From contig CANJKZ010000010.1 of NCBI GenBank assembly GCA_947471745.1, positions 3,459,501-3,523,500 on the forward strand: a DNA stretch of 64,000 nucleotides, in the 5' to 3' direction. The stretch's first letter is position 1; every line of letters begins with the position of its first letter. The translations under genes and the position numbers were made by a program. Of this stretch, positions 10,141 to 22,200 are shown piece by piece. The notes beneath the pieces were generated by a model, which saw nothing but the letters and a program-made list of their open reading frames with translations, made no database searches and had not been told where the DNA came from. This DNA is from Closterium sp. Naga37s-1 (lineage: Eukaryota; Streptophyta; Zygnematophyceae; Desmidiales; Closteriaceae).

Positions 10141-11961
10141 CTATCCTTCGATCCGCTTGCGTATCTCATCACTTTGAAGAACACGCCCTTCTGGAGGCCA
10201 GAACTTTTTCAGCTGGGTCAGGGCAGTCAGCTGCTGAAGCCCTTCATTCGTAACTGGCGTGTAGGCCAGCGCTAGTTCCTCGAGCCCTGTCAGCCTTCCC
10301 ACATGCACCATGCCTGCAGCAGTCACACCCACGCATAGAAAAAGGTTCAGCGCTTTGAGAGAGGAAAGGCACATCAATTGCTGCAACCCAGTATCTGTAA
10401 CTGCCGTGTAGGCCAGCCCTAGTTTCCGTTTTCAAAGAAATTTTATCGCGGATTTTTTTTTCTGACCTGCCCGGCGTACGTATACGTACGTACGCGTACG
10501 TACACGTAAACGCACATGTACGCGTACGTTACGTGTACGTGGGTTGAAATGGCGTAAATGACCAACTTAGGCTGGCATGGTGCATGTGGGGAGGCTGACA
10601 GGGCTGGAAGAGCTTCAGCTGAATGAGACGGAAGTTTCAGATGTTGGGCTGGGGGAACTGACGGGTCTCTCATTTCTCAAACTGTTAAAACTTTTCAAAT
10701 GTGTGGGTGTGACTGCTGCTGGCATGGTGCATGTGGGGAAGCTGACCTTGCATTTGGAAATGCTTAACATTTTGAGAGAGGTGAGACCTGTCAAGTGCTG
10801 CAGCCCGTCATCTGTGACTGTTGACTCAACCAACCAAAGAACCCTCAGCCGTGCCAGCCTCCCCACGGCCACCATGCCAGCAGCAGTCACGCCCTTGCAT
10901 CTAAAAATGTCGAGCTCTTTGAGAGAGGAGAGACCAGTCAAGTGCAGTAGCCCAGAATCAATGACAGCCATCTCATATAGCCAAAGTTTCTCAAGCCCTG
11001 TCAACCTTCCCACATCCACCATGCCAGCAGTTGTCACACTCTTGCATTCGGAAATGTTCAGCTCCTTGAGAGAGGAGAGACTAGCCACATGCAGCAGACC
11101 AGCATCAGTCACATTGGTCTGATCAACAGAAAGGATTTTGAGACTGGTCAAGGGCCCAATGCCTTCCAAAGCATTGTCTGAGACGTCTGTACCTCCAAGA
11201 TCTAGCGCCTCAAGCTGTGGCAGCCTGTAGAGGTGCTTGATGCCCTCTGCAGTGAAGCCTGAGCTAGAATCCAAGTTAATGCTTGTCAGATGGGTCATGG
11301 TGGACACATGGGCGAGGATGGCGTCTGAGAGGCCATGGAGACGCATCAGGACCAGATTGGCATCCTGTGATGCTGCCTTGATTGCCTGGCGGAAAACATG
11401 CCAAAGGAATGGTAGTAAGAAAGAACAAGCCAGAAATGCATGATGTGACCTGCGAAACAGTTCCCTCAGCACTCACCAGCCATGCAGTCTTTTGATCGCC
11501 TTCACTCTGGCGAATCTTCAGGTCAACATCTTGTTTCAGACCTTGTGTCATCTGCCGGTCCTTGCAAGCTGGCAAATCCTCAGTCGGACGTGGCCAAGAC
11601 AACTCCTGCACCTCCGCCCCCTCCTCTTCCCGTGCAAACTCCGATCTCATATCTCGCATTCTCTTTCTACTCTTCTCTCTCAGCCCTCTAACATCTGATG
11701 CCCCACTACTCTCAGCCTATTTCTCCTTGTGTTTTGCCAACTCCCCTTTCACCTCAGCCAACTCCGCCTTTACTGCTGCCAACTCTCTCTCCTCTCCTTC
11801 ATCACAGCAGCCACTGCCTCGTTCCTCTCCTCCGCAACAGTCAGCATGTGCCGCAGCTCATCCACCTCCTCCTTGTGTGCAGCCAGCTCCTCTCTCACTG
11901 GTGCCAGCACCACTTCATTGACCAACCCATTTAGTAAACTCATCGCTCTCTCAGCAGCCAT
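10141..11961 (-). pseudogene. Coiled-coil / leucine-rich-repeat protein gene, decayed and internally inverted
   Basis: Minus-strand gene. Exon 1 starts at ATG 11961 (MAAERAMSLLNGLVNEVV) and encodes a charged coiled coil. An intron at 11386-11476 (GTGAGT donor, CCGCCAG acceptor) joins KTAWL to AIKAASQDANLVLM in frame. Exon 2 encodes AMN1/F-box-type LRRs of ~24 residues with repeated phrases such as CKGVTAAGMV, VGRLTGLEKLWL and LTGLSSLKELDI. The C-terminus reads RVLQSDEIRKRIEG then stop at 10141. Three lesions suggest a pseudogene: a frameshift in a GA-rich run near 11785, an in-frame TAG at 11717-11719, and inversion of 10571-10746. LRRs of this type bind protein partners; the partner is unknown. 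A working allele elsewhere is possible. Confidence 0.75.
10571..10746 (+). other. Inverted segment of the LRR gene
   Basis: On the plus strand these bases encode AGMVHVGRLTGLEELQLNE and later KCVGVTAAGMVHVGKLT, about two repeats of the same LRR protein, while both flanks read the same protein on the minus strand. Minus-strand coding stops at SISKCK (about 10747) and resumes at KLGLAYTAVTD (about 10428). The inverted piece matches what is missing between them. About 140 bp of non-LRR sequence rich in TACG steps (10431-10570) sits at one breakpoint. Confidence 0.8.
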
Positions 11962-12599
11962 ATCGTCCACTCACTTCCCTCACTCAAACAAACCACTTTC
12001 GATGACCGAACCTTGCGTTCGATTGCCTTTTTCACTGCAGACTTGTGAAAGCAGACACGTGCGACCTAAGTAGGGCATGATTGAGTTGAGTGTCATGAGA
12101 GAAAAAAGAGAAACGCAAGATTAAAGAGGGAGAAGGGGCATGGTCAGTCAACGAACACGACCAATTATGCGGGCGTGAGGGATGAGACAGTGATGAGAGA
12201 AACAAAGCAGATAAGGAGCAGCAGAAGAGGGAGAATTGAGTGGTGCACAGCACAGAGGGCTGGCACACAGAGGGCAGCAGTACGTACTGCTTTTCTGTTC
12301 TTTTCAATGCTGCCATCCAGCGGCTTCTCCTCCTGTAAAAAAATGAGGCACCGCTGGTTGGAGCTTTGCAAGGAACAAACCAGGGTTGGTTTGGCCAATG
12401 CAAATAGTGAGGTGAAGTGTGGCAGGGAGCCAAGCGTAACTCAGCCATTGCTCGGCCATTGGCCATAGTAGTGGTATAAGACAAGAGAATCATGATGCTT
12501 GGAAGCGGTCACTGGTGGTAAGGAAAGTGGTTGTGATTGTTATTGCGGTAATCTGGCGGCTCAGAACTAGCTACAAATAAGACAATGTGTGACAGCTAC

Positions 12600-14620
12600 A
12601 TAAACCATCTCACGAAGGTGGTTGGTCAGAGAGGCTAGGCCAGTCACAGGTTAGGTCACTCACACAATAAGCTACTCACACAACAAGCTAGGCCAGGCAG
12701 AGGCTAGGTCACTAACATCAACAACAAGCTTGGGCAGTCATCAGTTACGGCACTGATAAGTTAGGTTAGGTCAGTCACCAGTTACTTATGGCACTTATAA
12801 GTTGGTTAGGGGAGTCACAACGGCACTTATTATAAGTTATTTAAGGCAGCCACAAATAACTTACGGCACTTATAAGTTGCTTAGGGAGGTCACAAGTTGG
12901 CGCACTCGCAAGAAAGGGCCAGAATCTTTGTCCATCAGGACTTGCGCCATGTGCTAGGTTAGTCATAGGTAGTTCGACCATAGCCTTCACCTTCCACCAG
13001 CAAGGTAGTCACTGACTAGGTTAGTCAGTGACTAGGTTAGTCATAGATAGTTCGACCATAGCCTTCACCTTCCACCAGCAAGGTCAGTCAGACCCAAGTT
13101 AGAAAACACGCTCAGGGAGCTGAACACAGTGTGAATGCGCTAGCCATTCACGCAACGCGCAGTACGCTCAACAATATGGATTACACTAGTCACAATAATC
13201 AGATTAGAACAGTCTAACTAAACCACTGCTTTCTTCACCCAATAATTCGCAAATTTGCATAAAAACTAAAAAAACTGAACATTCAGATCGCCCGCTTTCT
13301 TCCCAACTACATTCTTTTGCCACCTCAACCACACCTTACACAACATTTTCTGTTCACAAAATTTGCTGCACTCATTCTCTCGCACACGTTTCTACAACCA
13401 CACCAACTACCCCCCCTCCCCCACCAACCCCCCTTCCCTCCTCCCCCTACTAATCTGTGCACGTAGCCTAGCAGTATTCCTGTCAAACAAAGAAGATATT
13501 TCAGTGCTGCTAGCCATATCCCAATCCCAAACAAACATCGAATCGTCATATGATAGGAAAACAATTTTACAGGATAGATCGTTCCAAATTCATCACAAAC
13601 TAGGCCGGTTGGGGTCTAGGTCGGTCAAAGGCAAAGCCCCTCCCAAGATGGGTCAGTCAAGGCTAGCTTCCCCACAAGGTAGGTCAGCCAGGGCCTATGA
13701 TAGTCACTCAGAGGCCAGGGTTGGTCACCGTCTGGGTTAGCCACAAGCTAGGTCACTCACAGATTAGGTCAATCAGAGGCTATGACAGCCGCAAGCTAGG
13801 TCATTCTCAAGTTGAATCAGTCAAAGATTCAGTCAGTCAGAGGCTATGTCATTTACAGGTCAAGGCACTCACAGGATAACACAACCGCAAACAGAGTCGC
13901 TCAGAACTTGGGCCCTGTCATGGAATAGGTCGGTCTCAAGCTTGGTCAAGCACAAGCTAGGTCTGACACAAATCAGGTCAGTCATTAGCTAGAATGGTCA
14001 CAGGTTTGGTCACTTACGAACTAGGCCATTCAGGCACAAGCTAGGTTAGTAGGCATAGGCTGGGTCAGTCACGACAACCTGGGTCAGTCATACGCAATGC
14101 AAGGCTAACCACAGGCCAGCCAGGTTAGATGCGACCAGCGAGTCACGTTTTGACTCGACTTTCCCAATTCAATTGTGTTAACTGGAGTTAGTCCAACATT
14201 CTACTTGAACCAAAACGAGTATGCCACCAGCAAAGGACCCACATCATGTGCTCATCTACTGTGAACGAACAGCAACATTACCAGGTCGAGTGAGGGCCGA
14301 CTCGACCTGACAGTTGGCTCTTGATCGACCCGAGGTTGACTCGACTCGACTCATCCCTGTGCACATGCCTAGGCTGCCAGCCACAAGCTAGGTCAGCCAT
14401 GAGATAGGTCAATCACCAGATATGTCAGTGACAGCCTAGGTCAGACAATCTAGGTCAGACAAGCTAGGTCAGACAAGCTAGGTCAGACAAGGTAGGTCAA
14501 TCACGGGCAAGATCAGTCACAAGTTTGTGTCAGTCACCGCCTAGGTTGGTCACAAGCTGGGGTGGGTCACAGGGTAGGTCGGCCAGATCCTGGGTAAGTG
14601 ACAGCGTGAGTGTACTAACC
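12600..14620. repeat. Diffuse interspersed repeat field (AGGTCAGTCAC / ACAAGCTAGGTC)
   Basis: Dozens of imperfect AGGTCAGTCACAAGCT-like units at irregular spacing, many ending in TAGGTCA. A ~74-bp unit near 12958-13085 is duplicated with few changes (both copies hold TTCGACCATAGCCTTCACC). Around 14100-14370 the motif is replaced by TCGACT-rich sequence. No coding frame is supported. Confidence 0.7.
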
Positions 14621-16149
14621 AGGGCGAATGAACACAGCATGGGAAGGGGCCGCGACACCAATGCTACGAGGGGCAAGCATGCGTCGGGGCTTTGCTAGTT
14701 TCTAGGAAATGTGCAGAATTCGCCACGGATTTGGTATGTGACCAAAAGCTGCACATTGGACCCTCAGACAGGATTACGAGCACCATGCTTCGTAGGCTGT
14801 GAGCCTTATGCTTGCAACGCGGATGGCCGACCGGGGTGGGGGGCTTACCTCTAATTACGGTTTCTGAGACTGTCGTTTTCGTACGGCTCTCGAAGTGACT
14901 CAGCAGCGGCGCGGGTGAGTCGAGCTGCAGTGCGTGGTGCGTAATGGCGAGGTTTAGCGACTCCGATCGTGTCGCGAGGGACTCCCTGCAAAGTGACGAG
15001 ACGGAGAAAAGTGACGGGACGACACGACGTGCGCGCGAAAGAACGAATGGGCGAGGGAACGGTGCCGCCGTTCGTACTGGTTCCGTGGAGGCGAGTCGAG
15101 GCACCTCTTTCTTGCGATGGAGGTGCGCTCCTACGATCTAGCTGTTTGTGCAGAACGGCTTCTAACAATGTCGAGGTTCTGCTAGTACCGCAAACCAGAA
15201 AAGTGGGCAGGTTGGGTTTGGAGGGCGAAATCGGCACGAAGGAATAGCGATCGCCAAATGTAACACGGTGTTACATCCAAAAATGAATTCGTCTGCAAGA
15301 GCTGGTTTCAGCTTGTTCCATCGATGATCGCCAATGTTCGAAAAGGCATCGTGACTTCGTGTCCGTCTGAGAGGAGGTTGAGCCTCAGTCACACGAGGAT
15401 TGGGCATTTCCCTGAAACGCGTTCTATTGCGAGAAGCGGTCAGATCTGACCAGTCAGTCAGAGAGGAGGGACCGTCAATCACATGCGTGCCCGTCAGACA
15501 CATGTCACACCCACTCGAAATCCATTATATATCGTTCGAGATTGACCCCGTCAGCCGGGAAAGAGGTCAACGTCACTCACATGGGGTGTAGTCCTGGAAC
15601 ACGTTCCAAGCCGTCAAACCTCATTGGCCACACCAAATCCACCTAAGATTTAAGTCGAAGCCACATCAGCTGGATAGGATCGCGTTCTCCCAGGAATGAC
15701 TTCCGCAGCCGTCGGCCACGGCGAAAGCACTCGCGCTCGTCACGGGCACCGTGCGCGTCAATGCGCCGCCGCACACCAGGTGGATTCGCGGAGTCGCCAG
15801 GCGATGAGTGAGGTCGCACTTACATTTCACCGCTAGTATCGTGGCTTGGCGATGCCATTTAAGCATGCTATGATGGGCCGTAGCCCATACCCACTTCACC
15901 GCCTCGTCTGTTCCTACTACCAGCATCACAGCCTGCGATTTTCTCTCTATACCTACCACTTCTCTCCCCGACTAGTGCATTCTGACATTCTCCCTAGCGG
16001 CGTCACTGTAGCAGCAATCTTCCCACGGCGCCTCTCGCGGCACGCCCTGCAAACTAAGCAGCTCGACCCTGTAACTCAAGTCGAGCCACCAGCGCCTGCT
16101 CCAAACCCTAAGGGCGAAGAGTCAGAGGCGTCCGCTTAAAGTTTGCAGC
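14620..16149. promoter_or_regulatory. 5' flank of the EGF-LysM gene (promoter region, undefined)
   Basis: No gene was recognised on either strand; the open frames are short and unrelated to known families. The last ~300 bp before ATG 16150 is pyrimidine-rich and probably contains the promoter and 5' UTR. CATTTAAGC at about 15855 is a possible TATA-like element, but nothing fixes a start site. Confidence 0.3.
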
Positions 16150-16204
16150 ATGGGGAAGAGCAAGGCCGTTCTTGCGCTGCTCGCCATCATGGTCGTCATC
16201 GCTG
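16150..16204 (+). CDS. Exon 1: signal peptide of the EGF-LysM protein
   Basis: ATG 16150 opens [18 protein letters not shown], a basic N-terminus plus a hydrophobic core, cut most likely before the following Ala residues. The donor GTACGC follows at 16205. The reading phase fixes the acceptor at 17813, the second of two adjacent AGs, giving [18 protein letters not shown] next. Secretion is inferred from this peptide. Confidence 0.75.
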
Positions 16205-19200
16205 GTACGCCGCATCATCTTGCGCGCTGATTCCGCCCATCTGCTCACACGTTTCAATGCACCTCACACGTTCAATGCACCTCACACGTTCAGTGCACCT
16301 TACACGTTCAATGCACCTCACACGTTCAATGCACCTCACACGTTCAATGCACCTCACACGTTCAATGCACCTCACATGTTCAATGCACCTCACACGTTCA
16401 ATGCACCTCACACGTTCAATGCACCTCAAACGTTCAATGCACCTCACACGGTCAATGCACCTCACACGTTCAATGCACCTCACACGGTCAATGCACCTCA
16501 CACGTTCAGTGCACCTCACACGTTCATGCACCTCACACGTTCAATGCACCTCACACGTTCATGCACCTCACACGTTCAGTGCACCTTACACGTTCGTGCA
16601 CCTCACACGTTCAATGCACCTCACACGTTCATGCACCTCACACGTTCAATGCACCTCACACGTTCATGCACCTCACACCTTCAATACACCTCACACGTTC
16701 AATGCACCTCACCTTATGCACCTCACACGTTCAATGCACCTCACACGTTCAATGCACCTCACACGTTCGTGCACCTCACACGTTCAGTGCACCTCACACG
16801 TTCATGCACCTCACACGTTCAATGCACCTCACACGTTCAATGCACCTCACACGTTCAATGCACCTCACACATTCAATGCACCTCACACGTTCAATGCACC
16901 TCACACGTTCAATGCACCTCATACGTTCATGCACCTCACACGTTCAGTGCACCTTACACGTTTGTGCACCTCACACGTTCAATGCCCCTCACACGTTCAT
17001 GCACCTCACACGTTCATGCACCTCACACCTTCAATGCACCTTACACGTTCAATGCACCTCACCTTATGCACCTCACACGTTCAATGCACCTCACACGTTC
17101 AATGCACCTCACACGTTCGTGCACCTCACACGTTCAGTGCACCTCACACGTTCATGCACCTCACACGTTCAATGCACCTCACACGTTCAATGCACCTCAC
17201 ACGTTCAATGCACCTCACACGTTCAATGCACCTCACACGTTCAATGCACCTCACACGTTCAATGCACCTCACACGTTCAATGCACGTCACACGTTCAATG
17301 CACCTCACCTTATGCACCTCACACGTTCAATGCACCTCACACGTTCAATGCACCTCACACGTTCGTGCACCTCACACGTTCAGTGCACCTCACACGTTCA
17401 TGCACCTCACACGTTCAATGCACCTCACACGTTCAATGCACCTCACACGTTCGATGCACCTCACACGTTCAATGCACCTCACACGTTCAATGCACCTCAC
17501 ACGTTCAATGCACCTCACACGTTCATGCACCTCACACGTTCAATGCACCTCACACGTTCATGCACCTCACACGTTCAATGCACCTCACACCTCACACATG
17601 CACCTCACACGTTCAATGCACCTCACACGTTCAGTGCACCTCAAACGTTCAATGCACCTCAGACGTTCAATATGCACCTCACACCAAGATGGGCGCTAGT
17701 CGCATTCGCACGGCAAACACGATTCCATCCATGGACGACACTGACCGTGCACCTTCACGTTTCACGTGCTCCCATCATCCCTGTAGCGAGTCCCCTGTGG
17801 GCGTCGCAGGCAGCAGCCGCAACATTGGAGGTGGCGAGTGTGACCACAACTCCTGCCAGCAACACCACAGCTCCTGCCAGCAACACCACAGCTCCTGCCA
17901 GCAACACCACAGCTCCTGCCAGCAACACCACAGCTCGTGCCAGCAAGACCACAGCTCCTGCCAGCAACATCACAGCTTCTTCTGAGTACCCCGACGCAGA
18001 GAGTTTAAACAGTAAGCCCCAATGCGGTTGTTCGCCATCCGTTCTTGCCAAAACCGATCTGGCTCCCACGCGAGGGGGCGACGTTGGGGCTGGCATCGCT
18101 TGTGCCCCTGGGAAGCACCGTTGCCTGATCAAAGCGTTTCAAAGCATTCCTCCCCTACGGATCCCCCAATGGTATCCTCCTTGCTGCTCCAGTGCTTGCC
18201 CTCCTCTGCCTGCTTCTTGTGTCTGTCCCCACCCAGCGGGCATGTGTAACAGCGACAGATTCAACCCATGTTTGGGGGGCACATGCATCCACCGCGGCAC
18301 CATGGGCAGGAGCTGCGTCTGCCTACCCAACCACAGCTCTCAGGGTAGCTACTGTGGTAAGCTCTCCCTCTGTTCTCAACACCCTGCAATTGTCTATAAT
18401 GCAGTCACTTGTTCACACATTGAAACTCAAGGTGTGTGGTTTCTTAGATCAAAAGTGTTTTCCCCTATGCATCACGTACGTGCCATGTTCACCGTTCCTG
18501 TTGAGCGTGCGTGTGCAGGTCAGAAATGGGAGGCCGTTTCGTCCATCACAGTCACAGGCAGCGACTGGAGGAGCAAGGACGTGTACACCGTGTATGGCCT
18601 CACGCTGCAGCAGTTCACCGTCATGAACGTTGTGAGGATCTAGGATCGAGCTCAGAAAAGAGAATGAGAATTGAGTCGAATTGAATGATCACCTGGGTAC
18701 AACACGAGGCTATATATAGGCTCGACACAAGGCCCCGTAACCAGGTGTTACGCGAAGGTTCCGCGGGCCGCGTAGCGTCCCGAACAGATCCTTACCGAAT
18801 TCGGTAGAAGGCAATTCGGTGGCAACCGAAAAGGCCAGAATTCGGTGCACGCAACCTAGCTCGGTGCTATAACGATAATAAAATATAGGAAAGCACCTAG
18901 CCTAGGAAATCAAGCAATTCATGCATGCATATAATTATCCTATGCTAGAAATAGCATGATAAAGTAAAGGCAAGCAAGCATAGCTGGCATAAGCCGTCGT
19001 ACTCTCACACGTCCCCCCCTCAAAGCTGGGTGGCGTGAGATACACCCTGCTTGACAAGATAGTCCTTGAGAGCACGGCGTGCGTTGCCCATATCAGCTTC
19101 TGCAACCCAACTGTCCTCAGCTTCCCCAGTTTCTTCAGTGTGTAGGCGAAGGCTCTCCTGTGTCGCTTCAGCATCTCTCGCATGCGTCCTGCCTGCTCTG

Positions 19201-22200
19201 CTGTCAGTCCTGCCCCGACAGCCCACTCCTTTTCCTCTTGTCCAGCTCCCGCGGCAGCTTGCTCTGCAGGGATCTCCCTTGTTGGTGCTTCCAGCACCAT
19301 GTACGATTTCGCGCAGCCCCGTTTCGCCAGCCGGCTGTGCACTGCCTCGATGTCCTCCCCTGGGGGCCACCCCCTTCTCCTGATCGCCTCTTCGCTTTCC
19401 AGCAGCGCCTCCAGCTTGCGTTTCTCCGCTTTGAGTTGCAGCTGCGCTTCACTGTTCTCCTCGCCTCCTTCTGCCCACCACTCCTTCTCTTCCACCCTCG
19501 TGTCCATGTCCCACAGGAGCAACTGCACTTCTATTGTGTGTAGCAGCCATTCCATGGCCTGGACATCCATCCCTTGCCCTAGGGCTCGCTGTCGTTCCCA
19601 TTCTCTGATTCCTGGCGCCGCCGTTGCCCCCGGTAGGAAGCCCATGGCTAGCTCCCGTTCCAGCGCCGTCGGCTCCCCCCACTTCCTTGTCCTCAGATCC
19701 TTGACCATTCCCGGTCCTGGTACCCCTCCTTTCATTTGGAACGCATGGAATCCATAGTGTGCCACTAGGGTCGGCCACGCCCGCCTTGGCTCTCCTGGTT
19801 CGTTGCAGGGGTACTGTGCCGGGTGATCGGGGTACAGTACCGGTGCCTCCGTTCTGTTTGGCTCCAGTATGTCTCTGACCAGTCACCCTGCTGGTCTCTC
19901 CAACCGTGACAACTCCAGCCTCAGCCGCTCTTCCGAGATGCCATTTTGCCAGTACCGTCGGTCGCGGTGTCCTCGAGACCCTGCCTGCGCAGCATCCAGG
20001 GCTACCCCTGCCCCCAGCTCGGTGGTTACCCGCTCGTGTGCTGCCCGCACCTTCTCTCGTGGGTCCGCCGCGAAGTTCAGATTCTCCAGTACATACAGGT
20101 ATTCTTCGTGCTGCTTGTGTATCAGCTTCATGATGCGGATCAGGTGCTCGAACAGCGCCGTCCGTTCATCCTCCATGCCCTCGCCTAGGCCTGCCCATGA
20201 TACTCCTTGGCACTCCCACCCGGCGATGAGCACGTCCACCTTTCCCCACTTGGCCACCTGCACCTCGGTGATTCCCTGGACGTCGTGCACCGCGTCCTCC
20301 CAGTTTCCATCCGTCGCTCCGTCCAGTATTTGCCCCGGGTACGTCCTCCTGAGCATCTCCACGTGATACCGGGCCATTTCGCGCACCCTTGGGTTCGCCT
20401 CCACGTAGCTCCACTTCTCGATCCTCCACCCTGCCTTTAGCGCTGCGGCCAGCCCAGTGCCGAGCCCTCCGAACAGCTCCAGCATCCTGATCGGCTTCTG
20501 TAGGATGCGTTTGTCTAGCAGCTCTCCCGGGACGACTTCCTTTCTCTCTGCCCACACTTCTCGACGTTGGCGGACCTGCAGTTCTGCCTCCGCTTCGTAC
20601 CAGCTCATTTCTCCGAATTGGTCCTCTAGATCCACCATGCGTGCCTGGTACGCTGCCTTTGGTTCTTGGTAGACGAAGCGGACTGGCAAGGTGCCCCTCG
20701 GTCCCCTCGGGTCCCAGAACTGGGGGCGGTACACCACTTTCTCCTGCCATGTGCAGGTTGTGGCGCCCACTGCGTACAGCAGCCTCATGCCTACGAGCAG
20801 GTCGTAGTCTTCGGATTCAGTGACTCCGCACAGCAGCTTCACCCGGCACTCGTCCTTTTCCCCCGGCTTCAGCACGATCTCCACTCTGTTCCGCGTGCGC
20901 GGTAACCACTTTGGCTCTCCTCCCTCCGCAGTCATGACCGAAAACCCTCGCTCCAATAGGCGCCCCTCCTCGTGCAGCCTCATCTGTTCCGCGAGTCCCC
21001 TTCCGATGAGCACATGATGCGCTCCGGTGTCGATGATGGCCAGGTCCACGGGGATGCCTCCCACTGCGATGGAACCCTTGGCTGCCGCCAGCACCGTGGA
21101 CTGGCAGACCATCCTCTCCTTTGGGTGGCGGTATGCTGAGTCCTCGAAGTCCGGGTCCTCCGCGCATCTCTGCTCTTTCACCCACGGGCTTCCTGGAATG
21201 CTGGCTCGGATGAACCCTTCGCCCTGCTGCCGTGCCGCCTCTCTTCGCGTTCCAGGCCTCGCCATTAGCTGGAAGGAGACTTGACTGCTGGTCTCCTCGT
21301 CCTCTTCCGCACCTATGTAGAATGCTTCGGCTGGTTTCTCCTCCTCTCCCAGCTCCTCCAGCTGCGCTCGTAGCTTCCGCATTTCGTCTTCAATCTCGCC
21401 TCTTGTCTTACTCCTTCCCTTGGGTGACTTCTTCGCGTAGCAGTCCGCCTCTTTGTGTCCTTTCTTCCCGCAGTGCTTGCAGGTCGGCGCGCGTGGGCAC
21501 TCCCGTCGCAGGTGTCCCGCCTCCCCGCAGGTGTTGCAGCGGGGCGCCTGATTGCAGTCGCGCTGAATATGCCCCAGTTGTCCGCACCGATGGCACTTCC
21601 GCCGATCTCCGCCCCCCGCCTCTTCTCGACGCGGCTGCTCTGGTGCCGTGTTAGCTACCCACACTCCTCGCCGCTTTTCTCCTCCCCTTGTCTCCGCTCT
21701 CTCCAGCTCGTAGAGCTTCAGCCCCATCTTGTACCGGCATGCCACTTCGTAGACCTGCTGGAGAGATGCCTCCCGGCCCATTTCGAACACCTTGCTCCGA
21801 AGCTCTTTCACCATGCTTTGCTCCAGGCCGCCCAGGAATTTCCCTATCAACCGTCGTTCGTCGGTACACTCCAGATCCACAGCGAGCTCCCGCAGTCTTC
21901 CGTAATACCCCAGCAGGGACTCCTCCCCCTTCCGCTCGAAGTACGCGAACTCGCGTATCTTCTCCGGCGTCTGCACCGGGAACTGCCGCTTTAGATTCTC
22001 CAGGAACTCTTCGATGATTCCCCAGTCATCGCTTCCCATGTAGCGGTATTTGACCAGCAGGTCCGGCTTCGCGATGCGATAATATGTCTCGGCTTCCCCG
22101 GCCAACGTATTCGAGAGCCCTCGGAAGAATTCCTCTGCCTCCAGGCCATCTCGAGTCCAGCGATGTCGCACGTTGTCTATCTGCATGAGATAGTTGCGGA

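Noticed and set aside
14944-15247. Short Arg-rich frames on both strands near 15 kb
   Set aside because: No family resemblance, overlapping frames of similar length on both strands, and no splice or start context.
16245-17690. Possible CRISPR-like array
   Set aside because: Units are contiguous with no unique spacers and vary gradually; this is a minisatellite in a eukaryotic intron.
16143-18643. Open frames of 518, 823 and 474 codons with MHLTRS / NAPHTF / CTSHVQ repeats
   Set aside because: All three plus frames stay open because the 18-bp unit has no stop. They run through intron 1 into exon 2 and show no protein-like composition outside the repeat.
19060-21650. Plus-strand frames across the gypsy element (up to 191 codons)
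   Set aside because: Shadows of the minus-strand gag-protease-methyltransferase frames.
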